Shown here in pieces: positions 17,192 to 26,637 of a stretch of DNA of 64,000 nucleotides (its first letter is position 1; each line of letters starts with the position of its first letter). The translations under genes and the position numbers were made by a program. The notes beneath the pieces were generated by a model. The model saw nothing but the letters and a program-made list of their open reading frames with translations. It was not told the DNA's origin and did no database searches. This stretch comes from Bilifractor sp002394235 (GTDB taxonomy: Bacteria; Bacillota; Clostridia; Lachnospirales; Lachnospiraceae). Location: contig NZ_JBQKGJ010000001.1 in NCBI RefSeq assembly GCF_052118845.1, positions 1-64,000 of the forward strand, written 5' to 3'.

Positions 17192-19426
17192 CTACGCATT
17201 CAGATCATACTGAAACATCATCCGGTTAAACCCGGAATTGATTTCAATGAACTTCTCCGCCAGTCTTCTGAGCCGGATAATCCGCTCCTCATCTGGTTCC
17301 TTTACATAAAGTACCTGCCGGTAAATATCCTGTATCTTCCGGATATTCTCGGGAGCCGGTCCGGTAATCACCGTATCCCTGCCCTGATTGCGAATCAGGT
17401 ACCTCTTAAGGTGCCCCATCGCGACAACGAGTCTCTGCTCGTCCGCACAGGATCCGTGAATCGCCAGAAGATTGCATGCCGGCGGATAATGCATCATCTC
17501 CCTCGCAAGCATTTCTTCGTCATAGAATGCATCGTAGTCCTGCTTCGCCGCTGCCCGGATGCTGTAGTGATCCGGATGGTAGGTCTGGATATAAGCCTCT
17601 CCCGGAAGATCGCCCCTCCCGGCGCGGCCCACCGCCTGTACCAGAAGCTGATACGTCCGCTCCGCTGCTCTGTAGTCACTGACAAACAGCGAGAGATCGG
17701 CTGCGAGAACGCCCACCAGAGTAACCCTTGGAAAATCATGTCCTTTCACGATCATCTGGGTTCCGACCAGAATATCCGCCTCGCCGGAGGCAAAGGAACG
17801 CAGAATTCTGGCATAGCCGTCCTTTTTTCTGGTGGTATCCGCATCCATACGAATGATCCGCGCCTCGGGGAAAAAACGGTGAAGCTCCGCCTCGACCTTC
17901 TCTGTTCCCGCCCGAAAGCCCCCGATATACGGGGATCCGCACGAAGGACAGCGGCTCACCTGGTCGATTTCATAGCCGCAATAATGGCACACCAGCTTGC
18001 CGTTTGTGTGAAATGTCAGGGAGACATCACAGTGCGGACATTTGATCACCTCCCCGCAGGATCTGCAGGAGATAAAACCGGAATATCCTCTCCGGTTCAG
18101 GAACAGAATCGTCTGCTCCTTTCTCTCGAGACGCTCTTTAACCGCCTCGCGAAGAGCCGCACTCAGAATGGAACGGTTTCCGTGCCTGAGTTCCTCTCGC
18201 ATGTCTTCCACATGGACCGCCGGCAGATCGGCATTTCCGTAACGGCTTTCCAGAAGAAAACCGGCGTAACGGCCCTCTCTGCACCGGAAGACGGAATCGA
18301 CCGAAGGAGTCGCGGACCCGAATACCACATGGGCGTTCTCGATCCTCGCTCTCTCCAGCGCGGTCGCCCTCGCGTCATACCTTGGCGCATTCTCGCTGCG
18401 GTAAGAAGACTCCTGCTCTTCATCGATGATGATCAGGCCAAGCTTCGGGAACGGAGTAAAAAGGGCAGACCTCGGACCGATCACGATCTGCGCCTCCCCC
18501 TTCTTCAACCGTTCGAACTGGTCATACCGTTCCCCTTTTGACATCTTCGAATTCAGAATCGTAACGGCATCCCCGAAACGGCTGCGAAACCTCTTCACAT
18601 TCTGCCAGGAAAGCGCGATCTCCGGAATAAGCAGAATCACCTGCCTTCCCTCTTTCAGCACTTTCTCCATCAGATCCATATAGACAAGGGTCTTTCCGCT
18701 CCCGGTCACTCCCCGGATCAGACATGGGCGGTTCGCGCCCTCCCACTCTCTGAGAATACCGCTGCACACCCGGCTCTGCTCCGGTGTCAGGATGCAGGGT
18801 TCTTCCTTCTCCTCCGGTTCCTGCAGATCATCCGGAGTTCTCGTAAGATCCGCGCTTCTCACGGAAATCACGCCCTCACGCTCCAGGCTTCTCAGACTCT
18901 CCGGAGTGATCTTCAGCGTTCCTGTCACATAGCTCTTCTCAAGCTCGTTTGTCTTCAGCAACGCCGTCAGCAGCCGGACCTTCGCCGCGTAATGGCGTCT
19001 TGTATACTGTTCCAGAAGAAGTCTTGTCTTCTTCTCCGGCCATACCAGTGATACTTCTTCCCGGACCGCGTGTTTTTCCTTCTCACGCACCGGAAGAACC
19101 GTCTTCAGGGCATTGTTCAGACTGGAGCCGTACGTCGTCTTCATCCAGAGCGCCAGCTCAATAAGCTTTGACTCAATTGTAACCCGGTTATCCGGCACTT
19201 CAAGGATCGGCTTGATCCGATCCCTTGCGATCCTCGGTTCTGTTCCGATATTCAGCACATATCCCTCCGCCGACCGCTTTCCGTTTCCGAAGGGAATCCT
19301 CACGACGCACCCGACCCGGACCTTATTCTCAAGCTCCGGAGGAATCCGGTACTGGTAGGAACGATCCATGCTCGCCTGTGTGACATCCACAATCACATCC
19401 GCGTATCTTTCCTTCTCTAAACTCAC
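17192..19426 (-). CDS. priA: Primosomal replication restart helicase PriA
   Basis: 744 residues. A 3'-to-5' helicase that reloads the replisome at stalled forks. Motifs: GVTGSGKT (Walker A), IIIDEEQESSYR (motif II, DEEQ instead of the more usual DEEH), FGSATPS, and two zinc-binding clusters (CRSCGEVIKCPHC and CHYCG...CPSCGS), then GTQMIVKGHDFP. The start is a GTG with a GGAGCA site. murE ends 25 bp upstream. Confidence 0.96.
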   Translation of the reverse strand: MSLEKERYADVIVDVTQASMDRSYQYRIPPELENKVRVGCVVRIPFGNGKRSAEGYVLNIGTEPRIARDRIKPILEVPDNRVTIESKLIELALWMKTTYGSSLNNALKTVLPVREKEKHAVREEVSLVWPEKKTRLLLEQYTRRHYAAKVRLLTALLKTNELEKSYVTGTLKITPESLRSLEREGVISVRSADLTRTPDDLQEPEEKEEPCILTPEQSRVCSGILREWEGANRPCLIRGVTGSGKTLVYMDLMEKVLKEGRQVILLIPEIALSWQNVKRFRSRFGDAVTILNSKMSKGERYDQFERLKKGEAQIVIGPRSALFTPFPKLGLIIIDEEQESSYRSENAPRYDARATALERARIENAHVVFGSATPSVDSVFRCREGRYAGFLLESRYGNADLPAVHVEDMREELRHGNRSILSAALREAVKERLERKEQTILFLNRRGYSGFISCRSCGEVIKCPHCDVSLTFHTNGKLVCHYCGYEIDQVSRCPSCGSPYIGGFRAGTEKVEAELHRFFPEARIIRMDADTTRKKDGYARILRSFASGEADILVGTQMIVKGHDFPRVTLVGVLAADLSLFVSDYRAAERTYQLLVQAVGRAGRGDLPGEAYIQTYHPDHYSIRAAAKQDYDAFYDEEMLAREMMHYPPACNLLAIHGSCADEQRLVVAMGHLKRYLIRNQGRDTVITGPAPENIRKIQDIYRQVLYVKEPDEERIIRLRRLAEKFIEINSGFNRMMFQYDLNA

Positions 19427-19451
19427 CTGCTGCTCCCCTTGATCAAACGTC

Positions 19452-20978
19452 TCAGCCCTGATGAATAGTATACTCTCTGTCCCTGATCTCTCCGCCTGCC
19501 TTCAGCGTTTCCGCATCTCTGTCCAGAATCTCCCGGATGATGACGCGCTCGTCCATGGGATATTTTTTCCCCTTGATGATCTGGTAGTCCTCATGACCCT
19601 TACCCGCGAGGACGATGATATCTCCGGGTTCTCCGTGATGAATCGCCCACGCAATTGCCTCCCGGCGGTCAATGATCGTCACGTACCGGCCATCTGTCTT
19701 CCGGATACCGGTCACAATATTGTCGATAATTGCCTGCGGCTCCTCATTTCGCGGATTATCCGACGTAATAATCGTCAGATCCGCCATTCTGCCGGAAACC
19801 TCTCCCATGGAAAATCTTCTCTCGGGATCGCGGTTTCCGCCGCATCCGAACAGACAGATCAGTCTCGACGGATGATATTCACGCAATGTCGAGAGCAGAC
19901 TTTCCAGCGCCATCGCATTATGCGCATAATCGATCATGACGGTAAAATTGTCAGATACATGTACCATCTCCACCCTGCCCTTCACTTTCGCATGGGTCAG
20001 AGCGTCCATGATTGCGTCCGGTGTCACGCCAAAATGATGGCAGACGGCGATAGCCGCCAGAGAATTATACACGGAAAACTTGCCGGGAATATCGATTTCC
20101 ACCGGAATATTGACGATTCCGCTCGCCTCATAGCGTATTCCCAGTCTTCCTCTCTTGCTGAGCATCATGGCATTGGAGGCTCTGAGCGAGGCATTGCTGT
20201 CAAATCCGTAAGTTTCCAGCTTCTCGCAGGTATTGCCCTCGACGATCCGCTCATAATGGCGGTCATCACGGTTGACGATACCGATCCGGCACTGCCGGAG
20301 AAGCTTTTTCTTGCACTCCATGTAGTCCTCAAAGCTTTTGTGCTCATTCGGGCCGATATGATCCGGCGCGATATTGGTAAAAATACCGAAGTCAAAATAG
20401 ATTCCCGCCACACGGTCCAGCATCAGCGCCTGAGACGACACTTCCATCACCACACTGTCAAACCCGGACTCAACCATCTCCGAGAAATACTCATTGATCA
20501 GATATGATTCCGGTGTCGTATTCTCCGAAGGAATCACACGCTTTCCGGTGATGCTCTCAATCGTTCCGATCAGGCCGCACTTGTGGCCGGCCGCGTTCAG
20601 AATCGACTGAATCATGTAACTGGTGGTCGTCTTCCCCTTCGTTCCCGTGATACCGATCGTCGTCAGCTTCTTCGCCGGATGATCAAACCACTCCGCGGAA
20701 ATCAAGGCCAGTGCATACCGGGAATTCTCGACCCGGATCACCGTCACAGAAGACGGAACTTCAACCGCGTCCTCCGCCACAATCGCGCACGCGCCCTTCT
20801 GTGCAGCAACCGACGCATACTTATGACCGTCAGATACTGCGCCCTTGATGCAGACAAACAGGAAATTCTCCTCCACCTTCCGGGAATCATAAGCAACCCC
20901 CATAATTTCTCTGTCTTCACTGCCTTGAATCACCTCATATTTCAGCCCGGCCAGCAGCTGTCTCAGATTCTTTTCCAT
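19452..20978 (-). CDS. murE: UDP-MurNAc-tripeptide synthetase (meso-DAP type)
   Basis: 508 residues. Mur ligase that adds the third residue of the peptidoglycan stem peptide. The ATP motif is GITGTKGKTTT, with later ENTTPES and the C-terminal DNPRNEEP. DNPR is the specificity motif of enzymes that add meso-diaminopimelate rather than lysine. Upstream is an untranslated stretch with the 99-bp repeat, so this may be the first gene of the block. Confidence 0.96.
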   Translation of the reverse strand: MEKNLRQLLAGLKYEVIQGSEDREIMGVAYDSRKVEENFLFVCIKGAVSDGHKYASVAAQKGACAIVAEDAVEVPSSVTVIRVENSRYALALISAEWFDHPAKKLTTIGITGTKGKTTTSYMIQSILNAAGHKCGLIGTIESITGKRVIPSENTTPESYLINEYFSEMVESGFDSVVMEVSSQALMLDRVAGIYFDFGIFTNIAPDHIGPNEHKSFEDYMECKKKLLRQCRIGIVNRDDRHYERIVEGNTCEKLETYGFDSNASLRASNAMMLSKRGRLGIRYEASGIVNIPVEIDIPGKFSVYNSLAAIAVCHHFGVTPDAIMDALTHAKVKGRVEMVHVSDNFTVMIDYAHNAMALESLLSTLREYHPSRLICLFGCGGNRDPERRFSMGEVSGRMADLTIITSDNPRNEEPQAIIDNIVTGIRKTDGRYVTIIDRREAIAWAIHHGEPGDIIVLAGKGHEDYQIIKGKKYPMDERVIIREILDRDAETLKAGGEIRDREYTIHQG

Positions 20979-21037
20979 TCTTCACTCTCCTTATATTAAA
21001 CCAGCAATATCCGCGTGATGTTCCGGATATTTACCGC

Positions 21038-21136
21038 AACGAGATAAAACACGCTGCGCGAGTTTTATCTCGCTATCGCGACACTCGCCGCACACGAATA
21101 CTTCGCATTCGGCTGCGGCTCACTGTTCGCGTAAAT
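21038..21136. repeat. 99-bp dispersed intergenic repeat, copy A
   Basis: 97 of 99 positions are identical to copy B (27247-27345). It contains a 10-bp stem (CGAGATAAAA/TTTTATCTCG) and a 6-bp dyad (CGAATA...CATTCG region; perfect 7-bp CGAATGC/GCATTCG in copy B). Confidence 0.9.
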
Positions 21137-21293
21137 AAAAAACACTTTTCATCTCACACCTGCAGGATTGCGAGAGTGCGGGTCACGAAGCAATCCGCAG
21201 CTTACACCATATGTGACGTCCTTGCAGAGCATCCCGGTTTATGTGAAGGACACAAAAACTCAAACTAAAGAATACCATATTGCGTCCGATACG

Positions 21294-21350
21294 TAAAGAA
21301 GCACCGGCGGAATTCCGTTTCATCAGAAAAATCCTGCCAGTGCTTCTTTA
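21294..21350. other. Large intergenic hairpin
   Basis: TAAAGAAGCAC pairs perfectly with GTGCTTCTTTA, and a further GGC/GCC helix continues inward with a bulge. No T run follows on either strand, so it is not a classical terminator. It could be a structured RNA or the remnant of a palindromic mobile element. Confidence 0.5.
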
Positions 21351-21539
21351 AATGAGGGGGAGATAGTGAGTGGTTAATCAACTATCTGTGTCTCATCATA
21401 CGGAACAGATGTGTACAATCTGTGATCGTCTTCATAAAAAAGTATAAACTCCGCTCTCTATTTTTTTACGCATAAGAATCGCCTGATATCCCATTGCCAG
21501 CGCAGGGGGCTGTACCGCGGCATCTGGTAAACCATATCA

Positions 21540-22496
21540 TCACGCCTGATCTCCGCCGGAAAACGCATGGTTCACAACCACGATTCCAACGCTGACCAGC
21601 ACAAGGGCCAGTAGCCCACGGAGGCTGAATGCCTGATTCGACTCTCCGAGAAGAACCGCCGACAGCAGGACACCGATCACCGGGTTGAAAAAGCCAAAGA
21701 CCGCGATCCGGCTGACCGGATTGGCCGCAAGGAGCATGCTCCATATCGTATACGCAGCCGCAGATATGAAAGCCATATACAGAAGCAGCAGTATTCCCGC
21801 CGGATTAACCCTCAGTCTGCCTCCCGCAAAAAATCCGCCTGCCGCAAGTACAACGCCTCCAAAAAGGAACTGATAGCCGGACATCGTGACCGGATTTTCT
21901 CTCCGGGCACATCTTTTAATATAGGAAGAAGAAAACGCGGCCAGGATGGTTGAAATCAGGATGAAGCCTTCTCCGGCGAAGGTGAACCCAAGCCTCGCTC
22001 CGCCTCCCGACGGAAGCTGAATCAGCAGAACCCCTGCGAACCCAGCCACACATCCCAGTATCTTATTCCAGGTGAGATGCTCCGTCCGGAAAATCAGCGC
22101 GGCAATCAGGATCGTAAAGAAGGTATTCGCCCCCTCAATGATAGACGAACTCACTCCCGTTGAGTGGGCGAGTCCGATGTAAAAGAAGAAATACTGGCCG
22201 ATGGTCTGCATCAGAGAGAGGCCCATCACCGGCACGATCATCTCCTTTTTCGGACGCAGCGGTTTCTTCTGCTGCAGGCTTCCGGTCAGGAGAACCATCA
22301 GCCCCGCAATGGCAAACCGTACTCCGGCAAAAAAAATCTGCCCCGCGGTATCCGAGGCGGCGATGTCAAACATCCGGTAGCCGATTTTTATACACGGAAA
22401 AGCACTTCCCCACAAAAAACAGCTGATAAATGCCAGGAGGATAATTGCCGGAACCGATGTCAGATCCAGTTTTTTCTTTGTGTCACTAACCCTCAT
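21540..22496 (-). CDS. EamA/DMT-superfamily transporter
   Basis: 318 residues with about ten hydrophobic helices in two repeated EamA halves (residues ~15-150 and ~165-312). Typical glycines and prolines appear, such as FLWGSAFPCIKIGY and IIEGANTFFTILIAALIF. Exports small metabolites or amino acids in characterised relatives. The substrate here cannot be told. It is preceded by a T/C-rich tandem repeat. Confidence 0.88.
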   Translation of the reverse strand: MRVSDTKKKLDLTSVPAIILLAFISCFLWGSAFPCIKIGYRMFDIAASDTAGQIFFAGVRFAIAGLMVLLTGSLQQKKPLRPKKEMIVPVMGLSLMQTIGQYFFFYIGLAHSTGVSSSIIEGANTFFTILIAALIFRTEHLTWNKILGCVAGFAGVLLIQLPSGGGARLGFTFAGEGFILISTILAAFSSSYIKRCARRENPVTMSGYQFLFGGVVLAAGGFFAGGRLRVNPAGILLLLYMAFISAAAYTIWSMLLAANPVSRIAVFGFFNPVIGVLLSAVLLGESNQAFSLRGLLALVLVSVGIVVVNHAFSGGDQA

Positions 22497-22502
22497 TCTG
22501 TT

Positions 22503-22602
22503 GTCTTTCCTTCCTCTTTGTCTCAGTTATCCTCATTTTGTCTTCTCTTCCTCTTTTTATGGCAGTTATTCTCATTCTGTCTTTCCTTCCTCTTTTTCTC
22601 CG
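22503..22602. repeat. Degenerate ~38-bp T/C-rich tandem repeat
   Basis: About 2.6 units (TCTTTCCTTCCTCTTT near 22503, 22541 and 22580). The last unit overlaps the 3' end of the small membrane-protein gene and encodes its KEEGKTE tail. Confidence 0.75.
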
Positions 22603-22862
22603 CTTCCATCTCTATCCGGCATATCCTCACCGACCGGGAACTCGCGGAAGAAAATCCCCATCACCAGAAAGGAAACTGCCGGTGCTGTAAAAGCAAGCAC
22701 ATAGATCAGCCTGCCCGCCATGATTCCCGCAAATGCTCCCGCGATACCAAGGCCAATTCCAACCGGGAGGAACAAGAGACTCAAACGCCGCAGCTGCTGC
22801 GCGCGGGTCAGGTGATCCTTTTTTCTCTTTCCGGACTGTTTTTCTTTCCTGTTCCTCTGCAT
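22572..22862 (-). CDS. Small two-helix membrane protein, unknown function
   Basis: 96 residues: a basic N-terminus (RNRKEKQSGKRKKDH), two hydrophobic segments (residues ~29-48 and ~54-72) and an acidic C-terminus. An AGGAGGTAAGCC site precedes the ATG. I do not recognise a family. An IS200/IS605 element ends just upstream of this ribosome binding site, so native transcription may be cut off. Confidence 0.72.
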   Translation of the reverse strand: MQRNRKEKQSGKRKKDHLTRAQQLRRLSLLFLPVGIGLGIAGAFAGIMAGRLIYVLAFTAPAVSFLVMGIFFREFPVGEDMPDRDGSGEKEEGKTE

Positions 22863-23021
22863 GGCTTACCTCCTGATCCGTGAACTACTCCGACTTATAG
22901 AAGTCGGAGCTTCCTGCTTCAACCACTACTGCGTTGGCTACGATGGTACGTAACTCAATGTCTTACACAATGTCTACAGGCGTATAAGTTCGGTCTATTC
23001 CATCCCTACTATATATTTTGT

Positions 23022-24161
23022 TTAGGCTGTTTCAGCAAGTAATCGTAATCCCTCATGAAGGATATTGATTGCTGCATTCTGGTCACGGCTCATAGTGAGC
23101 CCACAATCGCATTTTATGATACGTGTCTGCAAACTTTTCATATCCGGGTGTATCTTACCGCAACAATGACATCGCTGCGAGGAAGGAAACCACTTATCTA
23201 CTTTGACAAGATACTTATTTCTATCAGACAGCTTGTATTTAAGCATCGAAAGAAACATTCCATATCCATTGTCGAGAGTGGCTTTTCCGTTACCGAACCC
23301 ATGATTTGCCATAGATCGCATATTCAATGTCTCCACACAAACAACATCATACTGATTGGCTATCTTAGTAGATGTTTTGTGTAGATGATCCAGCCGCTGA
23401 TTAGCAATATGTCTATGAACCTTATTCACCTTACGGAGTTGTTTGAGATAATTATTCGACTTTATCTCATTCTTTTTAGAGCCTGCTTTTCGTGATAGCT
23501 TACGCTGTTCTTTTGCCAGTTTTCTGTGACTTTCACGATAGTATTTGTGGCTTGAGCCGACAATACCATTATTGTCTACATATAAGCCATCCGACGCATA
23601 ATCAAGTCCGATCGCATTTGTCTTGTCGGCTATATAACCGTTTTCGACCAGCTCAAATTCAAAAAGAACAGAAGTATAGAATTTTCCATCTGATTCCTGG
23701 GAAACCGTAGCAGATTTTATGATCCATCTGCTATCAGGAATGCGGTGGATCACAGCTTTGATTTTACCAACCTTTGGAAGTTTGATATACCTGTTGTCTA
23801 TAATCGCAACCGTACCTTTCTGGTTGTTTGTCGTATAAGATTTTCGGCTATGTTTTTTGGATTTGAACTTTGGAAAACCATTTTTCTTCTTACGGGTTTT
23901 GCTAAAAGCATTGTGAAAAGCTGCCTGCAGATCCAGCTGCTTATTGGCGAGAGCAAGGCTATCGACTTCCTTGAGATATGGATAATCTTTCTTATACTTT
24001 GCTGGTGTAACCGTTGGAAATTTACCAGTTGCTTTATAGCCTTCCACCTTATCGGTGAGCATGAGATTATAAACCTTACGGCAGCAGCCAAAGGTTTTTG
24101 CAAACATGATCTTTTGTTCCGTTGTAGGATATAACCGATACTTAATTGCCCTGTTTGCCAT
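23022..24161 (-). CDS. tnpB: TnpB, RNA-guided nuclease of IS200/IS605
   Basis: 379 residues, full length. The RuvC triad looks intact: D in IGLDYASDG, E in VVCVETLNMRSM, and D in SRDQNAAINIL. A zinc finger (CHCCG...CDCG) lies near the C-terminus and a helix-turn-helix segment at the N-terminus. Characterised TnpB proteins cut DNA beside a short TAM, guided by an RNA from the element's right end, and help the element persist. The 5' end overlaps tnpA by 20 bp. Confidence 0.95.
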   Translation of the reverse strand: MANRAIKYRLYPTTEQKIMFAKTFGCCRKVYNLMLTDKVEGYKATGKFPTVTPAKYKKDYPYLKEVDSLALANKQLDLQAAFHNAFSKTRKKKNGFPKFKSKKHSRKSYTTNNQKGTVAIIDNRYIKLPKVGKIKAVIHRIPDSRWIIKSATVSQESDGKFYTSVLFEFELVENGYIADKTNAIGLDYASDGLYVDNNGIVGSSHKYYRESHRKLAKEQRKLSRKAGSKKNEIKSNNYLKQLRKVNKVHRHIANQRLDHLHKTSTKIANQYDVVCVETLNMRSMANHGFGNGKATLDNGYGMFLSMLKYKLSDRNKYLVKVDKWFPSSQRCHCCGKIHPDMKSLQTRIIKCDCGLTMSRDQNAAINILHEGLRLLAETA

Positions 24162-24558
24162 CTTTCTTACCCTGAGATTGAATGTATTGCCTAATAATGT
24201 CTACAGCAGCTTCTCCTGTAGTCAGCAAACAAAAACTTTGTGACCAAAACATCTCTTTCCAAAGGGATTTACGTATCATAGGAAATTCTTTCTTTATGAT
24301 ACGGCTGCTTGCAGATTTATAGGCATTGATAAATTTACTGATCTCTGTATTTGGCTGTCCTCTAAAAAGAATATGAACATGATCGATATCATGATTCCAT
24401 TCTTCCAATGTTATGTTATATGTAGGAGCGATCCTCACAAATATTTCTTTCAGACGTATAGAAATCTCGTCATCGATTACCTTATTCCGGTATTTTACGC
24501 ACATGATAAGATGATAGTGCAGCATGAATACCGAATGATTATTTGTGTCTAATTGCAT
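24142..24558 (-). CDS. tnpA: TnpA, IS200-type Y1 transposase
   Basis: About 138 residues from the ATG at 24558. The longer frame to 24660 adds residues unlike the family. HUH motif IDHVHILF and catalytic tyrosine in IIRQYIQSQG are present, as expected for a single-strand peel-and-paste transposase. No frameshift is seen, so the element may be active. Confidence 0.93.
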   Translation of the reverse strand: MQLDTNNHSVFMLHYHLIMCVKYRNKVIDDEISIRLKEIFVRIAPTYNITLEEWNHDIDHVHILFRGQPNTEISKFINAYKSASSRIIKKEFPMIRKSLWKEMFWSQSFCLLTTGEAAVDIIRQYIQSQGKKDGKQGN

Positions 24559-24859
24559 TGTATTTATAACCCTTATGATAAGTACGACTGACCTATTTAT
24601 AATCAGATTATAACATAGCAAGACACCAAAGTCAAAAACGCCGTGTTTATCGCAATTCATCCCGCCACCTATAGAGGTGGGGGATTTCTTGCTTACGGAG
24701 TGTTAAAGGCACAAAAAAGACATTCCCATCGCGGCATAATAAACCGTCGGACAGGACTGTCTGCTGCATATCATCTTCTGTTATTACAATTTCCCGATAT
24801 ACTTAAGTTCCACGTCTCCGGTATTCCGAAGATCGTGTCTCTCCGGTATACTGAAACTC

Positions 24860-25111
24860 TCATCCTTCTACAATCAGGAATCTGCCGTCACCGATATTGA
24901 AGACCTCCGCCTCTTCGAGCGGATCTCCCTCAAGATCAATGCCCTCCTCCTCAAAATACTGGCGAACCTCATCCCTGGAATCTACAACAACCGCGCAGAC
25001 ATCCTCCAGAAAGTACTCCGCCTCTTCCTCTGAGGAAGCTACCGGTTCCGGGAACAATCTGTCCTGATTTTCAAGAAAGCATTTCAACACTGCCTCATCA
25101 TAATCCTGCAT
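24860..25111 (-). CDS. Small acidic conserved-type protein, unknown function
   Basis: 83 residues, strongly acidic (runs such as SSEEEAEYFLED and GDPLEEAEVF). The pattern (a helical FLED...VCAVVVDSRDEVRQYFEE block, then VFNIGDGRFLIVEG) suggests a compact soluble alpha/beta protein. I have seen similar short proteins only as hypotheticals. It has a weak ribosome binding site and a hairpin-rich leader. Confidence 0.7.
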   Translation of the reverse strand: MQDYDEAVLKCFLENQDRLFPEPVASSEEEAEYFLEDVCAVVVDSRDEVRQYFEEEGIDLEGDPLEEAEVFNIGDGRFLIVEG

Positions 25112-25464
25112 AATAAACCCCCATGCCCCGCAAGCGGGGCGCCACAGACTGTATCAGCTACGGACTGCTCCGTGCTTTGCGCTCCTGCAATCATACATGT
25201 GACCGACTTTGTCGGTCTGTCGCGGCGTTCGCCTCACTGCTTCACCCCTTGAGTGAGCGGATGTGGCTCACTGACCGCGCATATTCACGTTTTCGCCCTG
25301 TTTCACATGGCTTCACGCTCATCTCTCTACCCGGTATGAACGGGATAAATTCCGTAACCTATCAGGGCCGGATACAACATGTAATTTATAGCCGGATACA
25401 ACACATAATTTATATTACAAACGTATCGAATCAGACTCCTCATGTCAAGATTTTTTCTGCCTTT
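25112..25464. other. 353-bp intergenic region with several hairpins
   Basis: Contains three perfect dyads: GCCCCGC/GCGGGGC (25125-25140), GACCGAC/GTCGGTC (25201-25217) and AGTGAGC/GCTCACT (25252-25272). There are also two copies of a ~22-bp AT-rich repeat (GCCGGATACAACA.., 25368-25413). No gene is supported. It could be a structured 5' leader of the small acidic gene. Confidence 0.6.
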
Positions 25465-26271
25465 TTATGGAAAAAATGCAGTTTTTTTCAGACAGAATGC
25501 GTGATCCAGGGGGCCGCTTCCCTTTCCAAGATCAAGCATGGCAGAAAGCGCGCCCGTCAGATAGTCCTTCGCCTTCTGCACCGCGTCATACATTGTGCTT
25601 CCCTTCGCAAGATTCGACGCGATCGCGCTCGACAGCGTGCAGCCGGTTCCATGGCTGTTCGGATTTTCAATCCGTTTTCCGCTGAACCAGTAGATCTCAC
25701 CCTGATCAATCAGAAGGTCATCCGCGTTCCCCGCGATATGTCCTCCCTTCACCAGCACAGAACAATGACAACGGCTGTTGATCTCCCTCCCGGCACGGAC
25801 CATATCTTCCCTGTTTTCAATGGAAATGCCCGACAGGATCTGTGCCTCCGGAATATTCGGCGTGACAAGGGAAGAAACGGGAAGCAATTCCTCTGTCATT
25901 GCCTTTACCGAATTCTCGTTCGTCAGAAGAGACCCGGTGCTTGCTGCCATGACCGGATCTACAACCACATTTCGCGCCCCGTAGTACCGGAGCCTGTCAC
26001 TGATGACGTGCAGCAGCGCGGCCGACGGAACCATTCCGATCTTCACGGCATCCGGAAAGATATCTTCAAAAACCGCATCGATCTGTTCTTTCAGGAATTC
26101 AGGAGCTGCCTCCTGAACCGCTCTCACCCCGGTGGTATTCTGTGCCGTCATCGCCGTGATCACACTCATGGCATAAACACCGTTTATCGTCATCGTCTTC
26201 AGATCCGCCTGAATGCCGGCACCCCCGCTGCAGTCACTTCCCGCAATCGATAAAGCTGTTCTTCGTTTCAT
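25465..26271 (-). CDS. thiD: Hydroxymethylpyrimidine/phosphomethylpyrimidine kinase
   Basis: About 268 residues from the ATG at 26271, which has a GGAGGTTGAGC site; the longer frame to 26310 lacks one. It phosphorylates HMP and HMP-phosphate for thiamine synthesis. Signatures: IAGSDCSGGAGIQADLKT, ITAMTAQNTTGV, VVDPVMAASTGS and the C-terminal NSHGTGCTLSSAIA anion hole. No TPP riboswitch is seen upstream, and no thiE or thiM is adjacent. Confidence 0.95.
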   Translation of the reverse strand: MKRRTALSIAGSDCSGGAGIQADLKTMTINGVYAMSVITAMTAQNTTGVRAVQEAAPEFLKEQIDAVFEDIFPDAVKIGMVPSAALLHVISDRLRYYGARNVVVDPVMAASTGSLLTNENSVKAMTEELLPVSSLVTPNIPEAQILSGISIENREDMVRAGREINSRCHCSVLVKGGHIAGNADDLLIDQGEIYWFSGKRIENPNSHGTGCTLSSAIASNLAKGSTMYDAVQKAKDYLTGALSAMLDLGKGSGPLDHAFCLKKTAFFP

Positions 26272-26332
26272 ATGCTCAACCTCCACTTTGATTCGCTGTT
26301 TCTCTGCCAATGTCAGCCATCTCTTCGTCTTT

Positions 26333-26460
26333 CCCCAGAATATCCAGAGAATCCCCAGACTATCCGCAGAACCCAGAATATTCGCAGGATCCCCATACTA
26401 TCCGCAAAACCCCAGGAATATCCGCAGGATCCCCATACTATCCGCAGACCCCCTTATCGT
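26333..26460. repeat. Degenerate ~38-40-bp tandem repeat upstream of thiD
   Basis: Units begin with CCCCA.ACTATCCGCA and contain an inner half-repeat (CAGAATATTCGCAGGAT). Roughly three units. A separate loose repeat of CGNATNACGCATCCGGAT type follows at 26495-26580. Confidence 0.75.
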
Positions 26461-26637
26461 AATGCTCTCTGCAATATGCTATAATAGCAACGGTAATACG
26501 CATACCGATCACAACGGTTATGCGCATCCGGATCACAGCGATTATGCGTATCCGGACCATACCGCAGCAAACGGTCATGCGGGCTTTACCCCCGCATACC
26601 GATGGCACATTCAATGTAGAACAAGGAGGTATCCATC

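Larger units (their letters stand above)
20979..21539. other. 561-bp intergenic region with repeat and hairpins
   Basis: No gene is supported. It holds the 99-bp dispersed repeat (21038-21136), a large dyad at 21294-21350, and a smaller AGATAGT/ACTATCT dyad just after it (21362-21388). Confidence 0.7.
22880..24702 (-). mobile_element. IS200/IS605-family insertion sequence with tnpA and tnpB
   Basis: About 1.8 kb. The right end has a 9-bp stem with a 4-base loop (CTCCGACTT-ATAG-AAGTCGGAG, 22888-22909) and ends in GTAGTTCAC on the minus strand. The left end has a short hairpin (CCACCT-ATAG-AGGTGG, 24665-24680). A TTTAA pentamer flanks the left end (24703-24707), a plausible insertion target and TAM. 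Exact ends are inferred from these features. Confidence 0.85.

Noticed and set aside
21466..21744. 92-residue minus-strand frame overlapping the DMT transporter
   Set aside because: Out-of-frame shadow of the transporter's 3' half, Cys/Arg/Gly-rich without motifs.
26272..26637. TPP riboswitch upstream of thiD
   Set aside because: No conserved CTGAGA or ACCTGAT-type core; the space is filled by tandem repeats.
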